Shown here piece by piece: positions 17,044-26,093 of a stretch of DNA of 64,000 nucleotides (position 1 is the stretch's first letter; each line of letters opens with the position of its first letter). Below the pieces are notes generated by a model, which was not told where the DNA came from, did no database searches, and worked only from the letters and a program-made list of their open reading frames with translations. The translations under genes were made by a program, and so were the position numbers. The stretch is from RCIO01 sp035555795 (GTDB lineage: Bacteria > Pseudomonadota > Alphaproteobacteria > Rhizobiales > Rhizobiaceae): contig DATMGE010000072.1 in NCBI GenBank assembly GCA_035555795.1, positions 124,001-188,000 of the forward strand, read 5' to 3'.

Positions 17044-19503
17044 GTGCCGGTCCTATCGAACGACAATTTTGCCGCGAAACCCGGCGAGGCCACCGGCCTT
17101 GCCGCGGAAATTCTCTCGGCGCTGACCTATCGCGTCGGCAAGGAGCCGAGCGTCGCGACGCGCCACGACTGGCTCAACGCCACCACGAAAGTGGTGCGTG
17201 ACCGGATGGTGGAACGCTGGATCGCCTCCACCAAGCGCGCATACGAACAGCAGGACAAGCGCGTCTACTATCTTTCGCTCGAATTCCTCATCGGCCGGCT
17301 GATGCGCGACGCCGTGTCGAATCTCGGCCTGATGGACGAGTTGCGCGCCGCGCTGACCGAACTCGGGGTCGAATTCGATGTGATCGCAGCACTTGAGCCC
17401 GATGCCGCGCTCGGCAATGGAGGGCTCGGCCGGCTCGCCGCCTGCTTCATGGAATCCATGGCCAGCGTGGACATTCCCGCCCATGGCTACGGCATCCGCT
17501 ACGTGCACGGGCTGTTCCGCCAGGAAATCTCCGATGGCTGGCAGGTGGAACTGCCCGACACCTGGCTCGACCATGGCGATCCGTGGGAGTTCGGGCGGCG
17601 CGAGCGCTCGATCGAGATCGGCTTCGGCGGCGTGGTCGAGATGGTCAATGGCGAGGGCGATACCGAGCCGAAATATGTCTGGAAGCCGCAGGAACGCCTG
17701 CTCGCCATGGCCTATGACACGCCGGTGGCGGGCTGGCGCGGCAAGCGCGTCAACACGCTGCGGCTGTGGTCGGCCATGCCGGTCGATCCGATCCTGCTCG
17801 ACGCCTTCAATGCCGGCGATCATGTTGGCGCGCTGCGCGAGAGCAACAAGGCCGAGAGCCTGACACAGGTGCTCTACCCTGCCGACACCACGCCGGCCGG
17901 GCAGGAATTGCGGCTGCGGCAGGAATATTTCTTCTCCGCCGCGTCCTTGCAGGACATCGTGCATCGCCATTTGCATCAATATGGCGAACTCCACTCGCTG
18001 CCAGACAAAGCCGCGATCCAGCTCAACGACACCCATCCGGCGGTGGCGGTGGCCGAACTGATGCGGCTGCTCACCGACATTCACGAAATCGATTTCGACG
18101 CCGCCTGGGACATCACCCGCCGCACCTTCTCCTATACGAACCACACGCTGCTGCCGGAGGCGCTGGAAAGCTGGCCCGTGCCGCTTTTCGAGCGGCTGCT
18201 GCCGCGCCATATGCAGATAGTCTATGCGATCAATGCCAAGCTGCTGCGGCAGGCGCGGCAGGAAAAGGGTTTCGACGGAGGCGAGATCAGCGCCATCTCG
18301 CTGATCGAGGAGAATGGCGAGCGGCGTGTGCGCATGGGCAACCTCGCCTTTGCCGGCTCGCACTCGGTCAATGGCGTATCGGCGCTGCATACGGAGCTGA
18401 TGAAGGAGACGGTCTTCGCCACCTTCCACAAGCTCTATCCCGACCGGATCAACAACAAGACCAACGGCATCACCCAGCGCCGCTGGCTGATGCAATGCAA
18501 TCCGGGTCTCACCGCGCTGATCCGCGACACGATCGGCGACGCGTGGCTCGACGATTTCGACCGGCTGCGCGACCTCGACGCCCATGCCGGCGATGCCGGT
18601 TTCCAGCAGGCATTCGCGGCGGTGAAGCGCGCCAACAAGGAGCGGCTGGCGCTGCTGGTGCGCGAAAGGATCGGCATCCGCATCGATCCGGCGGCGCTGT
18701 TCGACATCCAGGTCAAGCGCATCCATGAATATAAGCGCCAGCTTCTGAACATCATCGAGGCGGTGGCGCTCTATGACCAGATGCGCTCGCATCCCGAGCG
18801 CGATTGGGTGCCGCGCGTGAAACTGTTCGGCGGCAAGGCGGCGCCGACCTATCACAACGCCAAGCTCATCATCAAACTGGCCAATGACGTGGCGCGCATC
18901 ATCAATAGCGACCCCTCGGTGCATGGATTGCTGAAGGTCGTTTTCGTGCCGAATTACAATGTCAGCGTGGCCGAGGTGATGATGCCGGCGGCCGACCTGT
19001 CGGAGCAGATATCGACGGCGGGCATGGAGGCATCCGGCACGGGAAACATGAAGTTCGCACTCAATGGTGCGATCACGATCGGAACGCTGGACGGGGCGAA
19101 TGTCGAGATCCGCGAGCAGGTGGGCGAGGAGAATATCGTCATTTTCGGGCTCACGGCAGAGGAAGTGATGGAGCGCCGCGCCAACGGCTATTCGCCGCGC
19201 GCGGCGATCGAGGGATCGCCGGAACTGTCGCAGGCGCTCAACGCCATCGCATCCGGCGTCTTCTCGCATGACGACCCCGACCGCTATCGCGATCTGGTCG
19301 GCGGGCTCTACGACCATGACTGGTTCATGGTGGCCGCCGATTTCGACGCCTATGCCGCCGCGCAGCGCGAGGTCGACGCGATCTGGCGCGACCCGCCGAA
19401 GTGGAGCGCGATGGCGATCCGCAATACCGCGCGCATGGCGTGGTTCTCCTCCGACCGCACGATAAGGCAATATGCCGCCGACATATGGAAGGTGCCTGCA
19501 TGA
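17044..19503 (+). CDS. glgP: Glycogen/starch phosphorylase
   Basis: The protein has 819 residues, the normal size. The PLP lysine is K670 in ASGTGNMKFALNG. EPDAALGNGGLGRLAACF near 120 and VKRIHEYKRQLLN near 560 are diagnostic. It releases glucose-1-phosphate from glycogen ends. I chose the GTG at 17044 because GGGGG lies about 9 bases upstream and because the longer frame (from 16885) adds 53 residues unlike any phosphorylase. It is the first gene of the glycogen operon; glgB follows after 34 bases. Confidence 0.95.
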   Translation: MPVLSNDNFAAKPGEATGLAAEILSALTYRVGKEPSVATRHDWLNATTKVVRDRMVERWIASTKRAYEQQDKRVYYLSLEFLIGRLMRDAVSNLGLMDELRAALTELGVEFDVIAALEPDAALGNGGLGRLAACFMESMASVDIPAHGYGIRYVHGLFRQEISDGWQVELPDTWLDHGDPWEFGRRERSIEIGFGGVVEMVNGEGDTEPKYVWKPQERLLAMAYDTPVAGWRGKRVNTLRLWSAMPVDPILLDAFNAGDHVGALRESNKAESLTQVLYPADTTPAGQELRLRQEYFFSAASLQDIVHRHLHQYGELHSLPDKAAIQLNDTHPAVAVAELMRLLTDIHEIDFDAAWDITRRTFSYTNHTLLPEALESWPVPLFERLLPRHMQIVYAINAKLLRQARQEKGFDGGEISAISLIEENGERRVRMGNLAFAGSHSVNGVSALHTELMKETVFATFHKLYPDRINNKTNGITQRRWLMQCNPGLTALIRDTIGDAWLDDFDRLRDLDAHAGDAGFQQAFAAVKRANKERLALLVRERIGIRIDPAALFDIQVKRIHEYKRQLLNIIEAVALYDQMRSHPERDWVPRVKLFGGKAAPTYHNAKLIIKLANDVARIINSDPSVHGLLKVVFVPNYNVSVAEVMMPAADLSEQISTAGMEASGTGNMKFALNGAITIGTLDGANVEIREQVGEENIVIFGLTAEEVMERRANGYSPRAAIEGSPELSQALNAIASGVFSHDDPDRYRDLVGGLYDHDWFMVAADFDAYAAAQREVDAIWRDPPKWSAMAIRNTARMAWFSSDRTIRQYAADIWKVPA

Positions 19504-19537
19504 TGCCTGTGCCTGCCGCAGCATGCCCGGAGCGCGC

Positions 19538-21742
19538 ATGAGCCGCGGCGTCGCGAGAGAGCAGGCTGCGGCATTGACGGACGCGTCCGACATCGCGGCG
19601 ATCGTTGCTGGCCGCCACGGCGATCCTTTCGCGGTGATGGGCGTGCAGGAGCATGCGGACCGTCTCGTCGCGCGCTGCTTCATTCCCGGCGCAGACGAGG
19701 TGGCCGCCTTCACGCTGGCGGGCAAGGAAGCGGGAAAGCTGACCCGCCGCGACGATGCCGGTTTCTTCGACGGGGGCTTGCGCATCCGCAAGCGCCAGCC
19801 GCTGCGCTACCGCGCCCGCAATGCCGGCGGCGAATGGTGGCTGGGCGACGCCTATTCCTTCGGCCCGGTGCTGGGGCCGCTGGACGACTATTTCATCGGC
19901 GAGGGATCGCATCTGCGCCTCTTCGACAAGCTCGGCGCGCATCTGATCCGGCATGAGGGCGCCGATGGCGTGCATTTTGCCGTCTGGGCGCCGAATGCGC
20001 GGCGCGTCTCGGTGGTGGGCGATTTCAACGCCTGGGACGGCCGCCGCAATCCGATGCGCCGGCGGGTGGACAACGGCATCTGGGAAATCTTCGTGCCCGA
20101 CCTGGGTACGGGACACGGCTACAAGTTCGAGATCGTCGGGCCGGACGGCAAGGTGCTGCCGCTCAAGGCCGACCCCTTCGCCTTCCGCTCCGAACTGCGC
20201 CCGGCGACCGCCTCGCTGACGACGTCGCCGCTTACGCATGACTGGGGCGACGACGAACATCGCGCCTTCTGGCGCGGGGCCGACCCGCGCCGGCTGCCCA
20301 TGTCGATCTACGAGGTCCATGCCGGCTCGTGGCAGCGCGACGAACATGGCGGTTTCCTCTCATGGGACCAGCTGGCCGATCGGCTGATCCCCTATGTGGT
20401 CGATATGGGCTTCACCCATATCGAGTTCCTGCCGATCAGCGAATATCCCTACGACCCCTCATGGGGCTACCAGACGACCGGGCTCTATGCGCCGACGGCA
20501 CGCTTCGGCGAGCCGGAAGGTTTCGCCCGCTTCGTCGACGGTGCGCACCGTGCGGGCATCTCCGTGATCCTCGACTGGGTGCCGGCGCATTTCCCGACCG
20601 ACGCGCATGGGCTGGCCCGCTTCGACGGCACGGCGCTTTACGAACATGCCGATCCGCGCAAGGGTTTTCATCCCGACTGGAACACGGCGATCTACAATTT
20701 CGGCCGGCGCGAGGTGAGCGCCTTCCTCGTCAACAATGCGCTCTATTGGGCTGAGAAGTTCCATGTCGACGGGCTGCGCGTCGATGCGGTGGCCTCGATG
20801 CTCTACCTCGACTATTCGCGCAATGAAGGCGAATGGGTGCCCAATGAGAAGGGCGGCCGCGAGAACCTCGAGGCGGTGGCCTTCCTGCGGCGCATGAATA
20901 CGGCCGTCTATGGCAGTCATCCCGGTGTCGTGACCATCGCCGAAGAATCGACCTCATGGCCCAAGGTTTCGCACCCGGTCGATGCCGGCGGGCTCGGCTT
21001 CGGCTTCAAGTGGAACATGGGCTTCATGCACGACACGCTGGCCTATATGGCGCGCGAGCCGGTCCATCGCCAGCATCACCATGACGAGATCACCTTCGGC
21101 CTGCTCTATGCGTTCTCCGAGAATTTCGTCCTGCCGCTCAGCCATGACGAGGTCGTGCACGGCAAGGGCAGCCTGATCGAGAAGATGGCGGGAGACGACT
21201 GGCAGAAGTTCGCGAACCTTCGCGCCTATTACGCGTTCATGTGGGGGTATCCAGGCAAGAAGCTTCTCTTCATGGGACAGGAATTTGCGCAGCGTCGGGA
21301 ATGGAGCGAGGGGCGGGCGCTGGACTGGGATCTGCTGGACAGGCCGGCGCATGAGGGGATGCGGCTGCTGGTGCGTGATCTCAACCGGCTCCATCGCCGC
21401 CATCCCGCCCTGCATGCGCGCGATTGCGAGGGCGACGGCTTCCGCTGGCTCATTGCGGACGACAAGCGAAACTCCGTCTTCGCTTGGCTGCGGCTGGCGC
21501 CGGATGCGGCATCCGTCGCGGTGGTGAGCAATTTCACGCCGGTTCCGCGCCGCGGCTATCGCGTGCCGCTGCCCGCCGCCGGCGTGTGGCGCGAAATACT
21601 CAATTCGGATGCGACGGCCTATGGCGGCAGCGGCGCCGGCAATGGCGGCGAGGTGCTGGCGCGGCAGGGGCCTGAAGGCATCCATGCGGAAATGACGCTG
21701 CCGCCGCTGGCAACGATCATGTTGCAGCAGGAAGCCGGATAA
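19538..21742 (+). CDS. glgB: 1,4-alpha-glucan branching enzyme
   Basis: The protein has 734 residues. An N-terminal carbohydrate-binding region spans about 1-225, including HFAVWAPNARRVSVVGDFN. A GH13 catalytic domain follows with nucleophile D416 in DGLRVDAVASM, acid/base E469 in TIAEESTSWP, and LSHDEVVHGKGSL near 530. A C-terminal beta domain ends the protein. It makes alpha-1,6 branches. The ATG at 19538 is preceded by GGAG at 7 bases; an earlier in-frame ATG at 19472 would overlap glgP. Confidence 0.96.
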   Translation: MSRGVAREQAAALTDASDIAAIVAGRHGDPFAVMGVQEHADRLVARCFIPGADEVAAFTLAGKEAGKLTRRDDAGFFDGGLRIRKRQPLRYRARNAGGEWWLGDAYSFGPVLGPLDDYFIGEGSHLRLFDKLGAHLIRHEGADGVHFAVWAPNARRVSVVGDFNAWDGRRNPMRRRVDNGIWEIFVPDLGTGHGYKFEIVGPDGKVLPLKADPFAFRSELRPATASLTTSPLTHDWGDDEHRAFWRGADPRRLPMSIYEVHAGSWQRDEHGGFLSWDQLADRLIPYVVDMGFTHIEFLPISEYPYDPSWGYQTTGLYAPTARFGEPEGFARFVDGAHRAGISVILDWVPAHFPTDAHGLARFDGTALYEHADPRKGFHPDWNTAIYNFGRREVSAFLVNNALYWAEKFHVDGLRVDAVASMLYLDYSRNEGEWVPNEKGGRENLEAVAFLRRMNTAVYGSHPGVVTIAEESTSWPKVSHPVDAGGLGFGFKWNMGFMHDTLAYMAREPVHRQHHHDEITFGLLYAFSENFVLPLSHDEVVHGKGSLIEKMAGDDWQKFANLRAYYAFMWGYPGKKLLFMGQEFAQRREWSEGRALDWDLLDRPAHEGMRLLVRDLNRLHRRHPALHARDCEGDGFRWLIADDKRNSVFAWLRLAPDAASVAVVSNFTPVPRRGYRVPLPAAGVWREILNSDATAYGGSGAGNGGEVLARQGPEGIHAEMTLPPLATIMLQQEAG

Positions 21743-21754
21743 GGGAGGGGACAC

Positions 21755-23014
21755 ATGGCGCCAACGATCAGCAGGCCGCTTTCGCGTGAGGCGATGGCCT
21801 ATGTGCTCGCCGGCGGGCGGGGTAGCCGGCTCAACGAACTGACCGACCGGCGCGCCAAGCCGGCGGTCTATTTCGGCGGCAAGACGCGTATCATCGACTT
21901 CGCGCTGTCCAATGCACTCAATTCGGGTATCCGCCGTATCGGCGTGGCAACGCAATACAAGGCGCATTCGCTGATCCGCCACCTGCAGCGCGGCTGGAAC
22001 TTCTTCCGCACCGAGCGCAATGAGAGCTTCGACATCCTGCCGGCCAGCCAACGCGTGTCGGAGACGCAATGGTACGAAGGTACCGCCGACGCGGTGTGGC
22101 AGAACGCCGACATCATCCAGGACTATGGCGTGGAATATATGGTCATCCTCGCCGGCGACCATGTCTACAAGATGGACTATGAGGTGATGTTGCAGGAGCA
22201 TGCCGAGCGTGGTGCCGACGTGACGGTGGGCTGCCTCGAAGTGCCGCGCATGGAAGCGACGGGCTTCGGCGTCATGCATGTCGACGCCGCCGACCGCATC
22301 GTCGATTTCGTCGAAAAGCCCGCCGACCCGCCCGGCATGCCCGACAAGCCCGATACCGCGCTGGCCTCGATGGGCATCTATGTCTTCAGGACGGCCTTCC
22401 TGCTCGACCAGTTGCGCCGCGATGCCGAAACGCCGGGCTCCAGCCGCGACTTCGGCAAGGACATCATTCCCTATATCGTCAAGAACGGGAACGCCTACGC
22501 GCATCGCTTCACCAAGTCCTGCGTCCGCTCATCGCAGGAGAGCAAATCCTACTGGCGCGACGTGGGCACCATCGACGCCTATTGGGAGGCGAATGTCGAT
22601 CTGACCGACGTGACGCCGGAACTCGACATCTACGATCGCGAATGGCCGATCTGGAGCTATGCCGAGGTCAAGCCTCCGGCGAAATTCGTCCATGACGAGG
22701 AAGGGCGTCGCGGCACGGCCATCTCCTCGCTGATTGCCGGCGACTGCATCATCTCGGGCGCGGCGCTGCGCCAGAGCCTGCTTTTCACCGGCGTTCGGGT
22801 GAACTCGTTCTCCTCGCTGGAAGGAGCCGTGGTGCTGCCGGACTGCATCGTCGGGCGCAATGCGACGCTGCGCAATGTGGTGATCGACCGTGGCGTGCGC
22901 ATTCCCGAAGGGCTTTCGGTCGGCTTTGACCCGAAGCTCGACGCGCAGCGCTTCCGCCGCACCGGCGGCGGCGTCTGCCTGATCACGCAAGACATGATCG
23001 GCAGGCTGGATTGA
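21755..23014 (+). CDS. glgC: Glucose-1-phosphate adenylyltransferase (ADP-glucose pyrophosphorylase)
   Basis: The protein has 419 residues. The nucleotidyltransferase motif LAGGRGSRLNELTDRRAKPA is at about 18-37, YEGTADAVWQN is near 110 and GTIDAYWEAN near 270. A C-terminal left-handed beta-helix region (about 300-400) shows hexapeptide-like repeats. It makes ADP-glucose for GlgA and is normally the allosterically controlled step. It starts 12 bases after glgB with AGGGAGGGG as ribosome site. The stop overlaps the glgA start (ATGA). Confidence 0.97.
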   Translation: MAPTISRPLSREAMAYVLAGGRGSRLNELTDRRAKPAVYFGGKTRIIDFALSNALNSGIRRIGVATQYKAHSLIRHLQRGWNFFRTERNESFDILPASQRVSETQWYEGTADAVWQNADIIQDYGVEYMVILAGDHVYKMDYEVMLQEHAERGADVTVGCLEVPRMEATGFGVMHVDAADRIVDFVEKPADPPGMPDKPDTALASMGIYVFRTAFLLDQLRRDAETPGSSRDFGKDIIPYIVKNGNAYAHRFTKSCVRSSQESKSYWRDVGTIDAYWEANVDLTDVTPELDIYDREWPIWSYAEVKPPAKFVHDEEGRRGTAISSLIAGDCIISGAALRQSLLFTGVRVNSFSSLEGAVVLPDCIVGRNATLRNVVIDRGVRIPEGLSVGFDPKLDAQRFRRTGGGVCLITQDMIGRLD

Positions 23015-24456
23015 TGACGCTGAAAGTCCTGTCGGCCGCTTCGGAAATGGTGCCGCTGGTGAAGACCGGCGGGCTTGCCGACGTAGTGGGTGCGCTGCCA
23101 CGCCCGCTGGCTGCGCAGGGCGTGGAAATGCGTGTGTTCCTGCCCGGCTATCCCGCGGTCAAGGCGGCGGTGAAGCGCGGCAAGCGGCTGCATCGCTATG
23201 AGGACCTGTTCGGCGGGCGCGCCGAGATCCTCGGTGCTGAGGTGGGGGAGACGAAGCTGTTCTGCCTCGACGCGCCGCATCTGTTTGACCGGCCCGGCAG
23301 CGCCTATGCGCAACCGGGCGGCGCGGACTGGGCCGATAACTGGCGGCGCTTCGCGGCTTTCAGCCGTGCGGCGGCGGATATTGCGGGCGGTGCGCTTGCC
23401 AGCTGGAAGCCGGATATCCTGCACGCGCATGACTGGCAGGCAGCGATGGCGCCGGCCTATCTGCGCTATGACGGAAACGCGGTGCCCTCGGTACTGACCG
23501 TGCACAATCTCGCCTTCCAGGGCCGGTTCGACGCCGGGATATTCGGCGCGCTCGGCCTGCCGGCGGATGCCATGGCGCTGGACGGCGTGGAATATTATGG
23601 CGGTGTCGGCTTCCTGAAGGCCGGGTTGCAGACGGCATCCGCGATTACCACCGTGAGCCCGACCTATGCGCAGGAAATCCGCACTGGCGCCTTCGGTATG
23701 GGCCTCGACGGGCTGGTGAACCAGCGCCTCGACGTGCTGCACGGCATATTGAACGGCGTCGACACAGGCGAATGGGACCCTGCGGCCGATCCGGCGCTCG
23801 CATCGCGGTACTCGGCGCGCGCCTTGCGCAGCCGCGACGCCAACCGGCGTGCGGTGGAGAGCCGTTTCGGGCTGGAGCGCGACGACGGGCCGCTCGCCTG
23901 CGTGATCAGCCGGTTGACATGGCAAAAGGGCATGGACCTGCTTGTCGCGCGCATCGACGAGATCGCCGCCGCCGGCGTGCGGTTGGCCGTGCTGGGCTCG
24001 GGCGACCATGCACTGGAGGGCGCGCTGCTGGCCGCAGCGGCGCGGCACAGGGGCAGGGTGGGCGTGGTGGTTGGCTATGACGAGCAGCTTTCGCACCTGA
24101 TGCAGGGCGGCTGCGATGCGATCCTCATCCCTTCGCGCTTCGAGCCCTGCGGCCTGACACAGCTCTATGGCCTGCGCTATGGCTGCGTGCCACTGGTGGC
24201 GCGCACCGGCGGGCTGGCCGACACAGTGATCGATGCTAATGAGGCGGCCATCGCAGCAGGCGCCGCGACGGGCATCGTCTTCCAGCCCGACCATGCCGAC
24301 GCGCTCGCTGAAGCCGTGCGCCGCATGGCGCGGCTTCATGCTGACCGCGCTGTATGGTCGGGGTTGCAAAAAGCGGGCATGCGCACCGATGTATCGTGGG
24401 ACAGGAGCGCGGTACGCTATGCCGCGCTCTACCGCAGCCTTCTATCCAAAGGATGA
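23011..24456 (+). CDS. glgA: Glycogen synthase (ADP-glucose type)
   Basis: The protein has 481 residues, GT5 family. The N-terminal KTGGLADVVGALP (17-29) binds ADP-glucose. HAHDWQAAMAPAYL near 140 and SRFEPCGLTQLYGLRYG near 375 are family signatures. It elongates alpha-1,4-glucan. It is coupled to glgC by a 4-base overlap, and pgm follows after 8 bases. Confidence 0.97.
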   Translation: MMTLKVLSAASEMVPLVKTGGLADVVGALPRPLAAQGVEMRVFLPGYPAVKAAVKRGKRLHRYEDLFGGRAEILGAEVGETKLFCLDAPHLFDRPGSAYAQPGGADWADNWRRFAAFSRAAADIAGGALASWKPDILHAHDWQAAMAPAYLRYDGNAVPSVLTVHNLAFQGRFDAGIFGALGLPADAMALDGVEYYGGVGFLKAGLQTASAITTVSPTYAQEIRTGAFGMGLDGLVNQRLDVLHGILNGVDTGEWDPAADPALASRYSARALRSRDANRRAVESRFGLERDDGPLACVISRLTWQKGMDLLVARIDEIAAAGVRLAVLGSGDHALEGALLAAAARHRGRVGVVVGYDEQLSHLMQGGCDAILIPSRFEPCGLTQLYGLRYGCVPLVARTGGLADTVIDANEAAIAAGAATGIVFQPDHADALAEAVRRMARLHADRAVWSGLQKAGMRTDVSWDRSAVRYAALYRSLLSKG

Positions 24457-24464
24457 TCGCACCG

Positions 24465-26093
24465 ATGAAGCAAACCGTGGCGACCAGGCCCTATCCCGAC
24501 CAGAAGCCCGGCACCTCTGGCCTGCGCAAGAAGGTGCCGGTCTTCCAGCAGGAGAATTATGCCGAAAATTTCATCCAGTCGGTGTTCGACGCGCTGGATG
24601 GCTTTGCCGGCACGACGCTGGTGATCGGCGGCGACGGGCGCTTCTACAATCGCGAAGTGATCCAGAAGGCGATCCGCATGGCTGCCGCCAACGGCTTCGG
24701 CAAGGTCATCGTCGGGCAGGGCGGCATCCTGTCCACGCCGGCCGCCTCCAATGTGATCCGCAAATACGGCGCCTTCGGCGGCCTCGTGCTCTCGGCCAGC
24801 CACAATCCCGGCGGGCCGAACGAGGATTTCGGCATCAAGTACAATATCGGCAATGGCGGCCCTGCGCCCGAGAAGATCACCGAGGCGATCTTCGCGCGCA
24901 GCAAGGCGATCGACCGCTACTTTACTGTGGAAGCCGACGACATCGACCTCGACGTCATCGGGCGGCAGGCACTGGACGGCATGGAGGTCGAGGTGATCGA
25001 CCCGGTGGCCGATTATGCGGCGCTGATGGAGACGCTGTTCGACTTTGCCGCCATTCGCGACCTCTTCGCCGGCGGCTTCCGTATCGTGTTCGACGCCATG
25101 CATGCCGTCACTGGGCCCTATGCAATCGAAATCCTCCAACGGCGCCTCGGCGCGCCGGCGGGCACGGTGCGCAACGGCGTGCCGCTGCCGGATTTCGGCG
25201 GACACCATCCCGACCCGAACCTCGTGCACGCGAAGGATCTGTACGATCTGATGATGTCGCCCGACGCGCCGGACTTCGGCGCCGCCTCGGACGGCGACGG
25301 TGACCGCAACCTGATCATCGGGCGCGGCATCTTCGTCACGCCGTCGGATTCGCTGGCCCTTTTGGCGGCCAACGCCCATTTGGCGCCAGGCTATGCGGCG
25401 GGCCTGAAGGGCATCGCCCGCTCCATGCCGACGAGCGCGGCGGCCGACCGGGTGGCCGAAAAGCTTGGCATCGGCATCTACGAGACGCCGACCGGCTGGA
25501 AGTTCTTCGGCAACCTGCTCGATGCGGGGCTGGCCACCATCTGCGGCGAGGAGAGCGCCGGCACGGGCTCCGACCATGTACGCGAGAAGGACGGGCTCTG
25601 GGCCGTGCTTCTGTGGCTGAACATCCTCGCTGCGCGCCGGCAAAGCGTGAAGCAGATCGTGACCGCCCATTGGGCAGAGTATGGCCGCAACTATTATTCC
25701 CGCCACGACTATGAGGGCGTGGAAACAGCGGGTGCGGATGCGCTGGTGAGCGGCCTGCGCAGCCGCCTTTCCGTGCTGCCGGGCCTCAAATTCGCCGGCC
25801 TTGTGGTCGAAGCGGCGGACGATTTCGCCTATCACGACCCGGTGGACGGCTCGACGAGCACCGGGCAGGGGATCAGGGTTCTGTTCGCGGGCGGGTCGCG
25901 CGTGGTGTTCCGGCTTTCGGGCACGGGAACGTCGGGCGCGACGATCCGGGTCTATATCGAGCGCTACGAGCCCGATGCCGAAAAGCACGGCATTGAGACG
26001 CAGGCGGCACTTGCCGACCTGATCGCCGCCGCGGAGGAGATCGCCGGTATCCGTAGCCATACGGGCCGCGACACGCCGACAGTCATCACGTGA
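24465..26093 (+). CDS. pgm: Phosphoglucomutase
   Basis: The protein has 542 residues, alpha-D-phosphohexomutase superfamily. The active serine is S112 in LSASHNPGG, metal binding is at DGDGDRN near 280, and the sugar loop GEESAGTGS is near 363. It interconverts glucose-6-phosphate and glucose-1-phosphate, linking GlgP and GlgC to central metabolism. In Agrobacterium the equivalent gene (exoC/pscA) closes the same operon and is also needed for exopolysaccharide. The ATG at 24465 has AAAGG 12 bases upstream; an ATG at 24453 is too close to that site. Confidence 0.95.
   Translation: MKQTVATRPYPDQKPGTSGLRKKVPVFQQENYAENFIQSVFDALDGFAGTTLVIGGDGRFYNREVIQKAIRMAAANGFGKVIVGQGGILSTPAASNVIRKYGAFGGLVLSASHNPGGPNEDFGIKYNIGNGGPAPEKITEAIFARSKAIDRYFTVEADDIDLDVIGRQALDGMEVEVIDPVADYAALMETLFDFAAIRDLFAGGFRIVFDAMHAVTGPYAIEILQRRLGAPAGTVRNGVPLPDFGGHHPDPNLVHAKDLYDLMMSPDAPDFGAASDGDGDRNLIIGRGIFVTPSDSLALLAANAHLAPGYAAGLKGIARSMPTSAAADRVAEKLGIGIYETPTGWKFFGNLLDAGLATICGEESAGTGSDHVREKDGLWAVLLWLNILAARRQSVKQIVTAHWAEYGRNYYSRHDYEGVETAGADALVSGLRSRLSVLPGLKFAGLVVEAADDFAYHDPVDGSTSTGQGIRVLFAGGSRVVFRLSGTGTSGATIRVYIERYEPDAEKHGIETQAALADLIAAAEEIAGIRSHTGRDTPTVIT

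Noticed and set aside
17053..19791. A 912-codon open frame antisense to glgP
   Set aside because: It mirrors the codon structure of glgP in high-GC DNA, has no recognisable motif, and glgP on the plus strand is unambiguous.
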